The notes: generated by a model from the letters alone, not told the origin. Shown: positions 31,147 through 42,070, counted from the first letter of the stretch. The stretch: 64,000 nucleotides of DNA from Sepioteuthis lessoniana (GCA_963585895.1 OY757921.1:54828590-54892589), one strand, 5' to 3'. Program-made: numbers and translations.

Positions 31147-32997
31147 GTGAAAACAGCCTCCAAAAACTATCGAAAAAACCCAACAAACACAAATGCCTTA
31201 AAACTAAAAACGGCACAATATCAATTAGCAGGCATATATATAAAGGAACAGACAGAATACATTCAAAATCAGATAGATAAGATTAGAGACTCGGTGGAAT
31301 CTAGAATAGCCTGGCAAACAATAAACGAAGTGAGCAGAAGAAAGAACACAGCCAAAGCAAAACTTAAAGTAGCAAACCAACAAGAAAGAATAAAACTGTG
31401 GAAACAGCACTTCGAAAACTTACTTGGAAACCCACCAAAAATAACACATGAACCAATCACCAGAATAATTAGCAAACAATTAGACATTAAACTAGGACCG
31501 TTCACACAAGAAGAACTCGACTCGGTTCTCAGAAAAATTAAAAATAGGAAAGCTGCTGGGCTGGACGAAATTCCCCCGGAAATATGGAAGACCAGACAAT
31601 TCGACGACATACTGCTCCGCCACTGCAACGCAGTATACAATCAAAATCCGATAGATAGATGGATGAAGGGATGCATACTCCCCTTCCCTAAAAAGGGAGA
31701 CCTCGGATTAGCCAAAAACTACCGAGGCATAACACTTACATCCATAGCTGCCAAAATCTACGATGCCCTACTACGAAACCGAATAGAACCCAAAATCGAC
31801 AACATACTTAGAAAAAACCAAAATGGCTTCCGAAGAAATAGATCCACGACCTCACAAATATTAACCATCCGCAGAATCCTTGAAGATGTACGGGCAAAGA
31901 ACCTACAAGCGACATTAATATTTGTCGACTTTACCAAGGCTTTCGATTCCATTCACAGAGGAAAGATGGAACAAATCCTACTAGCGTACGGCATACCTAA
32001 AGAAACCGTAGCGGCAATAACGATTCTCTATAGAAACACCAAAGTAAAAGTACGATCACCAGATGGAGACACAGAATGCTTCGACATTGTAGCAGGAGTA
32101 CTACAAGGGGACACGCTGGCCCCGTACCTCTTTATCATTTGTCTAGACTACGTACTTAGAACATCGATTGACAAAATCAGAGAGAATGGCTTCGAACTGA
32201 CGAAGAAAAGAAGCAGAAGGTACCCCGTAATAACAATTACCGACGCCGACTACGCCGATGACATAGCGATACTGGCAAATACACCTGACCAAGCCGAAAC
32301 ACTTCTGCATAGTTTGGAACGAGCAGCAACAAGCATAGGCCTCTATGTTAATGCACACAAAACGGAATATATGTGCTATAACCAAACGGGGGACATCTCC
32401 ACTCTAGAAGGAACCCCTCTTAAACTAGTAGACAAATTCACGTACCTAGGAAGCAGCGTCGAATCAACCGAAAAGGACATCGAAACGAGGTTAACGAAAG
32501 CATGGACAGCTATCAATAGGCTATCGATTATATGGAAATCAGACCTAACCGATAAAATGAAACGCAGTTTCTTCCAGGCAGCGGTCACATCGATACTGCT
32601 ATATGGGTGCACTACATGGACGCTAACAAAACGGCTGGAGAAGAAGCTAGATGGCAATTACACAAGAATGCTGCGTGCAATCCTGAACAAGTCCTGGCAG
32701 CAACACCCCACAAGACACCAACTGTACGGCCACCTGCCCCCTATCACGAAAACTATTCAAGTTAGACGAACCAGACATGCAGGACACTGCTGGAGAAGCA
32801 GAGATGAACTCATAAGAGATGTGCTCTTGTGGATCCCCACACACGGCCGCGCAAAAGCAGGACGACCGGCACAAACGTACATTCAGAAGCTATGTGAGGA
32901 TACGGGATGCTGTCCTGAAGACCTACCTAGGGCGATGAACGATAGGGTGGAGTGGCGAGAGAGGGTCAGGGATATCTGTGCTACCAGCGCGATATGA
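31147..32997 (+). CDS. RTE reverse transcriptase (C-terminal two thirds of the polyprotein), open frame
   Basis: An open frame of 616 codons, the longest in the window. Its first codon is GTG and is not a real start: the frame begins there only because of the upstream frameshift. Blocks in order: KIKNRKAAGLDEIPPE (residues about 133-148), GDLGLAKNYRGITLTSIAAK (near 185-205), NQNGFRRNRSTTSQIL (near 224-240), motif A FVDFTKAFDSIHRG (258-271), GVLQGDTLAPYLFIICLDYV (near 318-337), motif C DADYADDIAIL (366-376; YADD at 369-372), and a C-terminal RRTRHAGHCWRSRDELIRDV with GRAKAGRPAQTY. All catalytic aspartates are present. The frame ends CATSAI just before (ATG)n. Activity is unlikely because the endonuclease is out of frame. 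Confidence 0.92.
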   Translation: MKTASKNYRKNPTNTNALKLKTAQYQLAGIYIKEQTEYIQNQIDKIRDSVESRIAWQTINEVSRRKNTAKAKLKVANQQERIKLWKQHFENLLGNPPKITHEPITRIISKQLDIKLGPFTQEELDSVLRKIKNRKAAGLDEIPPEIWKTRQFDDILLRHCNAVYNQNPIDRWMKGCILPFPKKGDLGLAKNYRGITLTSIAAKIYDALLRNRIEPKIDNILRKNQNGFRRNRSTTSQILTIRRILEDVRAKNLQATLIFVDFTKAFDSIHRGKMEQILLAYGIPKETVAAITILYRNTKVKVRSPDGDTECFDIVAGVLQGDTLAPYLFIICLDYVLRTSIDKIRENGFELTKKRSRRYPVITITDADYADDIAILANTPDQAETLLHSLERAATSIGLYVNAHKTEYMCYNQTGDISTLEGTPLKLVDKFTYLGSSVESTEKDIETRLTKAWTAINRLSIIWKSDLTDKMKRSFFQAAVTSILLYGCTTWTLTKRLEKKLDGNYTRMLRAILNKSWQQHPTRHQLYGHLPPITKTIQVRRTRHAGHCWRSRDELIRDVLLWIPTHGRAKAGRPAQTYIQKLCEDTGCCPEDLPRAMNDRVEWRERVRDICATSAI

Positions 32998-33064
32998 TGA
33001 TGATGAAATGTTCATTCATTTAAGTATGAGGTGTTGAAACTAGAAACAAACATGAAAATAGTAA

Positions 33065-33065
<1 letters not shown>

Positions 33066-33154
<89 letters not shown>
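33066..33154. repeat. (TA)n(GT)n microsatellite
   Basis: Six TA units followed by about 38 GT units, 60 bp after the RTE 3' end. On the minus strand it creates a false (TH)n frame. Confidence 0.95.
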
Positions 33155-33157
<3 letters not shown>

Positions 33158-34180
33158 AGTCGATTTTGTGAATTGAGAATTCTGATCCAATAGAAATTGA
33201 AATAATACAATTGTTTACATAACTACATCCTCTAACCATCGTTCAAATGTTTTTAAACAAGCCTCAATAAATTTTCTGTTAACTCAAGTAATAACAGTCT
33301 TTGAATAAATAAAAGTACCATATTAAACGATCTTAAAAGAAAGTGGATATAAAAATAAAAACTTTATTTTCAATGAAAGCATAAGTAAATAATCTAAAAG
33401 ACAAATAGGGGTAGACATATAAAACGGTTTAATCCCAGTTTAATTAAAATTGAAAAAATGAGAAAAAAGTTATTGAATTAAATAAAGAAATATCTTCTTA
33501 AATCAAGCAAGCTGCACAATTTGTTCAATAAAACAAAATAAATTGCAATTACAGCTGATAATGTATGAAACATAACCCAAAAATACTGAAGTATCCTTCG
33601 ATAATTGAAGCCACAAGAAATTCTGATCGATTAAAAAATCTAGCAAGAAAATTGCCTCAACAAAAAACCATGAAAAATGGGCAACGATTTAACAGTATAT
33701 TGAAGCAAAACAAAAATTTATAATCATCGTCCTTCAAAATAAATGCTGTGCTGTCTAAATATATATGACAATTAAATGGTAAGGGATGAATATAACCTTT
33801 AATCAAACAGAAAATCATTTTTTAAATTGCACATATGCTATTAGGAGATAGTATTTAGAGGAGAAATTGTGCATAATCAAATAAAATTGTGCTGAATAAA
33901 ATAGGTTGCTGAATAAACTAAGTCTTGGTATACAAATACAGATATGAAACAAAATCTCCCATCTTAAATTTGCCGCCTAACAGGTGTTAATGAGATTACA
34001 AATATTTCTGTGCATGATATATTTAAGTTAGTGACAAAGATTTTATAATACTCTAGTGTCATGATTGTTTAAAGTCAAGCGATAATAAGTAAAATATCTA
34101 AACTAGAAAATAATTTCTTCCTAAGGTTGACATTCGTGAAACTCGTGTAACAGTAAAACTGTGGGATTTTATAAAACATG
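33155..34180. other. AT-rich stretch without recognised features
   Basis: No frame above about 60 codons and no motif recognised. Confidence 0.6.
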
Positions 34181-34184
34181 ATAT

Positions 34185-34335
34185 ATATATATATATCATT
34201 GAGTTGCACTGTTTGCACGGATTTCCCTGACTCTCTCCATCTGTCCCTATCATCCATCGCTCCCAGCAGGTCTTCCAAACTACATCCTGTCCGTGTAGAG
34301 CTGTTTTAGGTAAGTTCTTGTTGGTCATACAACAC
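34185..34335 (-). mobile_element. RTE-type LINE, 3' terminal fragment
   Basis: Minus-strand frames read VVWKTCWERWMIG and, shifted, EDLLGAMDDRDRWRES, matching EDLPGAIDDRDGWRER at the end of the 15-18 kb RTE. It stops next to a (TA)n tract at 34182-34198. A strongly 5'-truncated insertion. Confidence 0.7.
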
Positions 34336-34544
34336 TAGTATCACTAGTATGATTCGATGGATAGATATATTTACCTCTTGGGGCCCCATCTATCGTTCCA
34401 ATAGATTTGTTTAAACCTTATCAGACAGAAATACATGCAGCAGCTTATAACAGATAAAACAAGATAGATAAAGAACACTGATTGAATCAATATACTTTGA
34501 TGACACAATTACACAATTCATAGTACCACAGACAGTGAAAAGTG

Positions 34545-35946
34545 TGTTTTCTTAGAAGATCTGGTGTATTTTGCCTCCGGGATGTCACGCAAGAGCATCT
34601 AGCAGAAGTCTCCCATCATGCCGGGGTTCCATTTGCCTTGATAGTTGCTCTCCATCTTCGTAATGTCTTGGTGGAATCTTTCTCCATGCTCATCACTCAC
34701 TGCTCCAAGGTTTGGCGGGAAGAAGTTGAGGTGGGAATGGAGAAAATGAATCTTGAGTGACATTCGGCACCCCATATCCTAGTAAGACTTTAGCAACTTC
34801 TAAATACAGGCTTGGTAATCTGGTAGGCGTGTGTTACCAAGCAAGCCACTACAGACTGACTTGAATGCTTCCCATGCTCTCAGTTCCTTTAAGTAAAGAA
34901 GCTCCTCAAAATCAGTATCCTTCAGCACTTCTCGGATCTGAGGTCTGACAAAGATGCCTTATTCGAGCTTAGCAGCACTAAGACCCGGGAACACAGTAGA
35001 CAAGTGTTGGAAGGCAGCACCATTTTTGTGCAACGCCTTCACGAAATTCTTCATCAAACCAAGCTTGATATGAAGAGGGGGAAGAAGCTCCTTATTCAGG
35101 TCTACCAGAGGATTCTCCTTGAGGCTGTGTTCGCCAGGAACAAAAGAGCTTCTAGACCCCCAGTTTTTCTGCTTGTAATTCTGAGATACAGCTCGACTAT
35201 CCCAGAGACAGAGAAAACAACAGTACTTTCTGAAGCCCGCTTGCATACCCATAAGAAGACCAATGACCTTATTTGTTCCGATTCCTGAAACTGGTGATCC
35301 TTACATCTTCCTGGACTAGGTTCCACTGTTTAAGCCGAGAAGCCAAGAGCTCTGACTGCTGTTTTCACAGATACAAATCACGAGCAAGATCATTCAAGTC
35401 TTCTTGCGCGATCCAGTGTGGCTCATTGCCACTTGTTCCTGAATATGTAGACTCAATATCTTCCAAAGATATTGACTCGGCAGAATCCTCCCTTGAAGGC
35501 ATTTCTTCATCTGATGAGGAAAGAAGATCCTTATTTACTGGAGGTGTGGGTACAGGAAGATCATCTGAATGGGGATCGGGTCTCATAGCAGATCGAAGGT
35601 TGGGATATTTGATCTTTTTCCTAGATGCATTGAAACCAGTTATATTGGTTAAACAAAAATAACAATCATCTGCGTGGTTTCGCGGCTCTCTCCAAATCAT
35701 CGAGACTGCAAAAATGAAAGCCGCTTTCTTGCCATTAAACCATGCAGTTAGTCCATTGTAGCAGGGTTTACAAAAGATTTGTGGAGCCCAAGACTTGTCC
35801 TGATCACCAATTGTACAGTTAGAATAGTAAAAGTAGGCGATTCTGAGGAGGGAAGTGATGGTTCGACGCTGTGCAACTGTTGTGAAGTCCCCAAACACAT
35901 AGCAGAAAGAATTGGCCTTGTTGGAGAATTTGAAAATATAACAAAG
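34545..35946 (-). pseudogene. Decayed copy of an uncharacterised, probably transposon-linked gene family
   Basis: From 35946 leftwards: NSFCYVFGDFTTVAQRRTIT, SWAPQIFCKPCYNGLTAWFN, DDCYFCLTNITGFNASRKK, KYPNLRSAMRPDPHSDDLPV, an acidic serine-rich linker, then QSELLASRLKQWNLVQEDVR. After an abrupt join at about 35288: GMQAGFRKYCCFLCLWDSRA, LPPLHIKLGLMKNFVKALHK, REVLKDTDFEELL, SLKIHFLHSHLNFFPPNLGA, SDEHGERFHQDITKMESNYQ. The cysteine pairs (FCYVFG..CKPC..CYFC) suggest zinc binding at the N-terminus. I recognise this as a protein type that recurs as 'uncharacterized' in insects, cnidarians and other invertebrates, but I know no function or named domain. Lesions: in-frame stops near 35365, 34959, 34830 and 34600, and about 110 residues missing at the 35288 join. 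Confidence 0.7.
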
Positions 35947-36123
35947 TAAAACTAAATGTGCATTTGAAAATGTAATACTAATATTCAGAAACCCAAAAGA
36001 TGTGTAACACGATAGTTAAGGGACACCAACCTCCTGCGCCGCCTGCGAGACAACCTCTTCCAATGACTGCCAGAGTGTGGATTGAGACCTGCTGCCTTAA
36101 CTGTCAAAATCCGTCTTGATATG

Positions 36124-36127
<4 letters not shown>

Positions 36128-36160
<33 letters not shown>
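36128..36160. repeat. (TA)n microsatellite
   Basis: About 15 TA units. Confidence 0.9.
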
Positions 36161-36161
<1 letters not shown>

Positions 36162-36404
36162 GTAATACTATCACTTACATTTAGTGCATAATAACTAAAA
36201 ATAAGGCATAAGTCTCACAATATGAGAATTAACCCTGAATTCATATACGCCTTTATGTACCGTATATCCACAAAATGCACACTATGCATATCTAAAAAAC
36301 TAGAGGTGATGAGTAAAAATTGATTCCAAATCTGAATTCAGCACCCGCAAATTAGGTAAAAACGGGTATTTTTATGCTTGCCTCAATTTCTTTGTAAACC
36401 AGTG

Positions 36405-36433
36405 TTGTTATTATTATTATTATCATTATTATT
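36405..36433 (-). repeat. (AAT)n tail of R2/R4-type LINE
   Basis: A TTATTATTATT run on the plus strand, directly at the 3' end (minus-strand sense) of a LINE fragment. Trinucleotide AAT runs also abut LINE ends at 39860-39910 and 54027-54058. Confidence 0.75.
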
Positions 36434-36512
36434 CCTTGCAAGTTTTTCGTATAAGCATTAGCTGATGGCCTTTAAATGTAATCTGAGCGACAACAAGTCT
36501 CTTTAGGTCTCC
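36434..36512 (-). mobile_element. R2/R4-type LINE, 75-bp 3' end
   Basis: Contains the family terminus (TTGCAAGTTTTTCGTATAAG, CATTAGCTGATGGCCTTT, then GACAACAAGTCTCTTTAGGT) and stops in TCTCCAGATT, where the next copy's 3' end begins. An extreme 5' truncation. Confidence 0.7.
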
Positions 36513-36527
36513 AGATTATTTTTATCA

Positions 36528-37922
36528 TTATTCCTTGGATAGTTTTTCACACCAGCGTTAGCTAACGGTTTCCTACTGGAGTTTGAAAAAGAGCAAGTCT
36601 CCTCAAGTCTCAAGGACGCTTCTCAGTATTATGGCCGATTTTAACAACGATGTAATTTGGATGGTCTCTGCTTGTCCTTCTATTTCCTAGTTTTTCAGTC
36701 TCTTTACCAATCATTTGGGGATTGTTCCGGGCGTACCAAATAAAATTGGTATCTCTGTCACCTTTATGTTCCATTGTTTTCTAGTTCTCTAGCTAGTTCA
36801 AGGTACTTGCATCTCAAAATCCCAGAGAACTTTGAGCGTTTCATTCTCGAGGACATTATATCTTGGTTGTGCATGTACTTCAAGTTCGTATGGTCAAATT
36901 AATTTTTCTGCACAACTCCTAGTGGATTACCATCCCCACCCTGTCGTGTTTAGTCTTATACCCTTTTTGCGCTAATTTACTGTATTCGCTTATCATATGA
37001 TTGATCGTTTCGTCTCTATTGCCACATAACCTGTAGCTGCTATATTGTTACGTCTTATCATTCTCTAATTAAGTTTGTCCTTATGGCGTTGTTTTGTGTA
37101 ACTATTAGAAGAGATTCAGTTTCTCTCTCTTAAAGTCTCCTTTTCTTAGCCATGTCCAGGTCTTCTCGTGAGAGATTTTACTTGTTTGACACTCGAAATG
37201 TCAATGTAGTTGTTTTTCTTCCCAATTTTGTTTTCTAGTTATTGTTATTCGGTTGATCCTTGTATTGTCAAAGTCGTTTCTGGTCGCTGTAATAAGTCTT
37301 TCTTTGCCCCTTTTCATGTAATCTTCGGGTCATCTTAACGATTTATCGACGCTATCTTCAATACGGGCGACTTCTTATTTTCCTTTTCTTGACAAAAATA
37401 GTCTGTACCATATCTGGGATCTAAAGCCTTATGCATTGTCATGAGTTTTCTTGTTCTCTGGTCCATTTGTTGAAGTTCCTCTCATGTCCATTTTAAGAAT
37501 GGTCCCGAGTATCTTACGAGAGGGACAGCCAAGGCGTTTATTTTTTTATGAGATTTCTGCTATATAGTTTGGTTTCGAGTTGTTTTCTCTTTCGCCTGAG
37601 GTATTCTTTTTAATTTTTTCTTTCAACTGCGCTTGTTTAATGGTGTCCGCACCCAATATTTGTAATTTTCCTTTTCTCCGAACGTACTGATTTTTCCTTG
37701 ATTTGATAATTCTATTCCTTCCGCTATTTGCCTTTTTTTGCTTTTATTATTAGCATGGCACATTTTTCAATGCTAAATTCCATACCTATATTGACACTTT
37801 ATATCCTCACTGTCATTATCAGGGTTTCCAATTCTTTTTCATTTTTCCAAACATTTTGCTGTCGTCCATGAAGATTTGGTGTTTGATAATATTTGTTGCG
37901 ATTTATATATTTACAAATATCA
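36528..37922 (-). mobile_element. R2/R4-type LINE copy in head-to-tail array
   Basis: Minus strand, 3' terminus at 36540 (GAGTTTGAAAAAGAGCAAG) and RT at the right end. There is an RT motif C equivalent IFMDDSKMFG near 37880-37855 (YMDD has become FMDD), and a zinc-finger-region trace near 37000 (CGNRDETINHMISEY-like). Heavily frameshifted, with no frame above 60 codons left. Confidence 0.75.
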
Positions 37923-37934
37923 TTTTACTTCTTG

Positions 37935-39858
37935 GGAGTTTTTCACATCAGCGTTAGCTGGTGGTCCTTTACTGGAGTTTGAGTGACAACAAGTCTCCTC
38001 AAGTCGCTAGGACACTTCTTAGTAATCTGGCTGATCTCAAAAATGCAGTAGTTCGGATGGTCTCCACTCGTCCCGTTATTTCCAAGTCCTCCAGTTCTTA
38101 TACCAATCCTTTAGTGACTACCAAGAACACAATTACAATTGGTATAACTGTCACTTTCATGTTTCACAGTTTATCCCTTCCCTATCAAGTTCTTTTCGTT
38201 TTCTTTTAATTTTACTCAGTGGTCCGCTAAGACAGCAAAGTCTACAATTCTGCAAGTTCTCTTTGTTGTTGTTGTTGATTATTACAAGGTCTGGTCGTCT
38301 GGCGGAGATTACGTGATCTTATAGTATCACAATATCCCAGAGAAGATTCTGGGTTGTGCATATACCATTTGTTCGTATGGGAAAATTTAAATCTCTTGTA
38401 TAATTCCAAGTGGATCCCCTTGCCCACCCCGACGTGTCTTTCACTGCTAATTTGCTGCATTCACTTATGATGTGATCGATCGTTTCGTCTCTATCACCAC
38501 ATAACCTACATCTGCTGTTTTGTTGCGTCTTATCTATTCTCGCTTTGATATGATTAGTCCTTATAGTGTTGTTTTGTGCTGCTATTAGTAGAGATTCAAT
38601 TTCTTTCTTAAGGTTTCTCTTTCTTAGCCACATACACCTTTTCTTGGGTGAAATGTTGCTTGTTAGTCGTTTTAAAACGTCCATAGTTTTTGTTTTTCTT
38701 CCTATTTTTGTTTTCTGGCAATTTTTGTTCTATTGATCCTCATTTTGTCAAAATTGTTTCTGGTGACTGTAATCAGTCTTCCTCCGCGATTTTCTTTGGA
38801 TTCGTTGTATCGAGATCTCAACAGTGATTTCAATGCTGGTAAGTCCTCTTCCTCCTTCTTTTCTTGACACATATCGCCTGTTAACATCATCTCTGGGATG
38901 TAATGCCTTATGTATGTTCATTAGTTTTCTTGTTCTCTGGTCCATTTCAAGAATGATTCCGAGTATCTTACGAGGGGGACAGCACTAGTATTCTATTTCT
39001 TTGATAAGGTTCCTGCAATAAAGTTTTGTTTCTAGTAGCTTTCTCGTTCTCCTAAGATACCCTTTCTTGATTTTTTCTTTCATATTCACTTGTTTGATGG
39101 TGTCTGCTCCCAATATTACCAAGTATTTGTAAATTTACTTTTCCCCGAGCGTTCTTATTTTTTTCCTGATTTGTTAGTTCCATTCCTTCTGTCATGTGTC
39201 GTTTCTCGCTTTTCATTATTTGCAAGGAGCATTTTTCCTTTCCATATTCTATCCCTATGTCCTGACAGTATATTCTCACCACGAATATTAGAGTTTCCAA
39301 TCCTTTTTCATTTTTGGCAAACAGTGTGATGTCATCCATGTATATTAGTTGATTGATGTTTTCTTAAGGTTTACAGAGTTTGTATCCAGCTGTGCGTTTT
39401 CTGTATATCTAGTTGAATGGTATCATCGCTATAAATAGCCCATTTCCCTGGAATATACATCTCTGGCTCTTCGCTTCAGCTAAACTTCTCCCTCCTGCAA
39501 TCAATTCAACTCTGCAGGTTTTCATGGTTTTCCCGATAAAGTTTATGACTTCGTCTTGTACATTATGAGACAGTTTATTATCCAGCTTTGCGGGACCATG
39601 TCATATGCCTTTTTGTAGTCAATTTTTTTCGTCTCGTCTTGTTCTCGTTGAGGATATGTTGATCAATGTAGAGTAGCTCTCTTGTGCTTCTGGGTCCTTT
39701 GTAGCATTGTTTCTGTTCCTTGAGGAACAATCTGCGGCTTGTTTGCTAGTCGTAAATCTTTTCTCTTTGTGCAGTTAGTATTTTCCACATCATTGCACGT
39801 CATTGGTCTATAGTTGTTAGGAGCAGTTCCTTTGAGGTTGTCTTTTTGGATCAGTGTA
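37935..39858 (-). mobile_element. R2/R4-type LINE copy with zinc finger and YMDD
   Basis: The most complete C-terminal half of this family in the window. From the right: RT part (WIINCLIMYK near 39590), YMDDITLFAKNEKGLETL (39345-39290), GRGLTSIEI (38850), the finger CRLCGDRDETIDHIISEC (38520-38465, CX2CX7HX4C), then the restriction-endonuclease-like segment and the terminal PVTLT..LNDSKSPQV antisense zone to 37940. It abuts the (TTA)n run at 39860 on its right and the previous copy on its left. Confidence 0.85.
38319..39339 (-). pseudogene. RT/zinc finger/endonuclease ORF of R2/R4-type LINE
   Basis: Four minus-strand frames carry consecutive pieces: 39339-39052 (YMDD box and thumb), 38945-38702 (QRTRKLMNIHKALHPRDDVN, KEGGRGL), 38684-38319 (SNISPKKRCMWLRKRNLKKE, zinc finger, then SECSKLAVKDTSGWARGSTW). 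Three frameshifts separate them. In the R2/R4 group this protein nicks and reverse-transcribes at its target; here it is dead. Confidence 0.8.

Positions 39859-39859
<1 letters not shown>

Positions 39860-39910
<51 letters not shown>
39860..39910. repeat. (TTA)n microsatellite at LINE boundary
   Basis: About 17 TTA units lying exactly at the right edge of the 37935-39858 LINE copy. Confidence 0.95.
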
Positions 39911-39912
<2 letters not shown>

Positions 39913-40204
39913 CCATTTAATTATATATAAATTATTGTATAAGTATATTTTAACCGTATGCCCCAAAAATTATTATAGTTAAACAAGAATATTTACTTGA
40001 AACTTCATAATTGCTCACTAGTTATGAAAATTAAAGACGAATACTTAAAACCATGTAACTGAGTCCAAATTATTCATATTAAAAATAGTTACTTGATGTT
40101 GGATTGTTTGGGTGGGGGGCCAATACGTGTTCCAGCCTTGTTACTTTTTGTATCACACAACTAAAAACAACACTTGAAACTAAAATTGTTTAGTGATTAT
40201 CATG

Positions 40205-40455
40205 ATTTTACTTTTTCCAAGTTTTTCATACCCGAATTAGTTTATGATCTTTTTCTGGAGTCTGAGTGACAGAAAGTCTCCTCAAGTCTTCAGAACTCTT
40301 CTCAGTATTCTGACTGACCTGATAAACGCTATAGTTTAGATAGTCTTTATTTGTCGTCCGATTTTCAACTCTTTCAGCTTTTGGAATTGTTCCAAGCACG
40401 TCACTTACAATTGGTATCACCATCACCCTCATGATCCACAGATTTCTGTTTATTA
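40205..40455 (-). mobile_element. R2/R4-type LINE, C-terminal fragment
   Basis: The minus strand gives NLWIMRVMVIPIVSDVLGTI (the family's WNMKVT-VPIVIGA block) followed by NTEKSSEDLRRLSVTQTPEK. The right end lies in TTTATTATTATTTTAATC, where the next copy's terminus begins. Confidence 0.75.
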
Positions 40456-40469
40456 TTATTTTAATCATT

Positions 40470-40918
40470 TGAGAGTTTTTTTCACCAGCATAAAGTTTTC
40501 TGCGGGAGTATGTGTGATAGCCAGTCTCTCAAGACTCCAGGACTTTTCTCAGTGTTCTGGCCGATGATGGTCTCCACTCGTCCTCTTATTTCCAAGTTTT
40601 CCAATCCCTGTACCTATCCTTTGGTGACTATGTCGAGCGCAACAATTACAATTTGTACCCCTATCACATTCATATTCCATAGTTTTTTAGTTCTCTTGCA
40701 AGATCTGGGTACTTATCTCTGTTTTTACTTTCTTTCAGTTTCACCTTGAGTCAGCCGGAACGACAAAGTCCACCATTTATAAGGTTCTCTTTTTTATTTT
40801 TTTGCTGATTAATACTAGGTCTGGTCGTCTGGCCGAGATTACAAAATCTATTCGTATAGTAAAATCCCAGGAAATTTTGAGCGTCTCGTTTTCTAAGACG
40901 GATTCTGGGTTGTGTAAC
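40470..40918 (-). mobile_element. R2/R4-type LINE, C-terminal fragment
   Basis: 3' terminus at 40475-40500 (GAGTTTTTTTCACCAGC) and reading on the minus strand to SAR-RPDLVLISKKIKKRT (40840-40780), the endonuclease-like RPD block. It ends at about 40918 after the QNPESVLENETLKIS-like sequence, where unrelated DNA begins. Confidence 0.75.
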
Positions 40919-41795
40919 GCTACGATTTTCAAATAGACGTTTGTAATACTACGATACCAAACAGACGCTTGCACCTCCACAGTTCTAACAGGTCTATGAC
41001 TATAGCACTACGCCTTAAGTTCCAGCCGGAACCCGTTGTAGCCTCGCCGAGAGAAAAAGTAACAAACACCCAAAACTCCGTCTTGGCTCGCTGATATAAA
41101 ATTTTATTTGTTGTATACCCAGAATGAAGAAGCAATACTACTTGTTTATAAAAATATAAACTTATTTATTTGATACCTCGTGGTGGTTGCGGGTGCATTT
41201 TAATATTCTAATTTTACATGTGCTTGAACTCTGAACGTATGCAGGGGTAGCAAAGAAGCTCCAATATCCACTACCAGAGACACCATGTTACTCAAGTCGA
41301 AGGAGAGGTCTTATGTAAATACCTTAAGACGGAGGAAATGTGGTTGTAACATGTCTGAAATTGAGGAAGAAGACTGACCAGAGAAGCAATCATTAATCAA
41401 TTTGAATGGTCATCATTCGACCCCAGAAAGTAATGATAAATGATCTGCTTCTTTTACTTCTGGGTATTTTTACTCCTGAACACGCTGTTACATGAAGAAT
41501 CAATTCAGACATATTACAATAGATTTTGAAATTACTTGAATTTAACAACAGTCTTTGTAATGAGACGTAGGATCTATACGAATATAGTGAAATAGCTTAA
41601 TATAGAGCTACCAAATGCTGAAAGATTGAAGGAAATGGATTCCGGTGTTCGCTTTCCCTACTGTCATAACAAACGACTGGGTCTTTCCTCTTCATCTTCC
41701 TCTTCGCACGCCACGTAAATTCATCGTCCGTTATGCTCGACTTTCAAACAAGCTATCTGCAAAAACAGCAACGTTATTTGTCGAGCGCGCCACCA
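40919..41795. other. No recognised gene
   Basis: A 68-codon minus frame at 41135-40929 lies over a short GC-richer patch; I cannot identify it. 41160-41650 is AT-rich and featureless. Confidence 0.5.
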
Positions 41796-41799
41796 AAAA

Positions 41800-42070
41800 G
41801 GTGAGCACGACATAAGGCATTTTTATGTGGGTCGGGGCGCAAGGCCGTAGCCCAGACGCGGCCAGCAATCCCCAAAATTCCTCGAGCCCTGTCGGCATTC
41901 CTCTAAAAAGAGGCGCCTCAGGCACCAGACGATAAACTTAACCCCTCCGAGGAGGGTTGAAGCCTGGGGGGACTGCCCCCTGAAGCTCGATGAATGTCCA
42001 GAAGACGGGACACACCCGACCAGATTCGTGCCGTTGACACCACGGCCGGCTGAAGTGTGTCCCATCAACT
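41800..42070 (-). repeat. GC-rich interspersed repeat, copy 2 (inverse of 5010-5225)
   Basis: The inverse reads TCAGGGGGCAGTCCCCCCAG, GGAGGGGTTAAG, CTGAGGCGCC, GGAATGCCGACAGGG, in the same order as copy 1. Frames of 64 and 92 codons on the minus strand have GC-rich, repeat-like composition. Its extension to 41640 is less certain. Confidence 0.6.

Larger units (their letters stand above)
29566..33006 (+). mobile_element. RTE-clade LINE, youngest-looking copy
   Basis: Endonuclease start at 29566-29668 (NVRTLNRIGQLPELIASAEE), a 550-bp insertion (29669-30215), then endonuclease, linker, RT and C-terminus without large gaps, and a short (ATG)n tail at 32994-33006. The 5' UTR is missing. Two single-base frameshifts (near 30748 and 31145) and the insertion are the only lesions seen, far fewer than in the 15-18 kb copy. 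Confidence 0.88.

Noticed and set aside
33012..33239. 75-codon frame with (TH)n
   Set aside because: Translation of the (GT)n microsatellite.
39842..39910. (TTA)n as a stand-alone simple repeat of no note
   Set aside because: Its exact coincidence with LINE ends here and at 36405 and 54027 argues for a link with insertion, so I treat it as element-associated.
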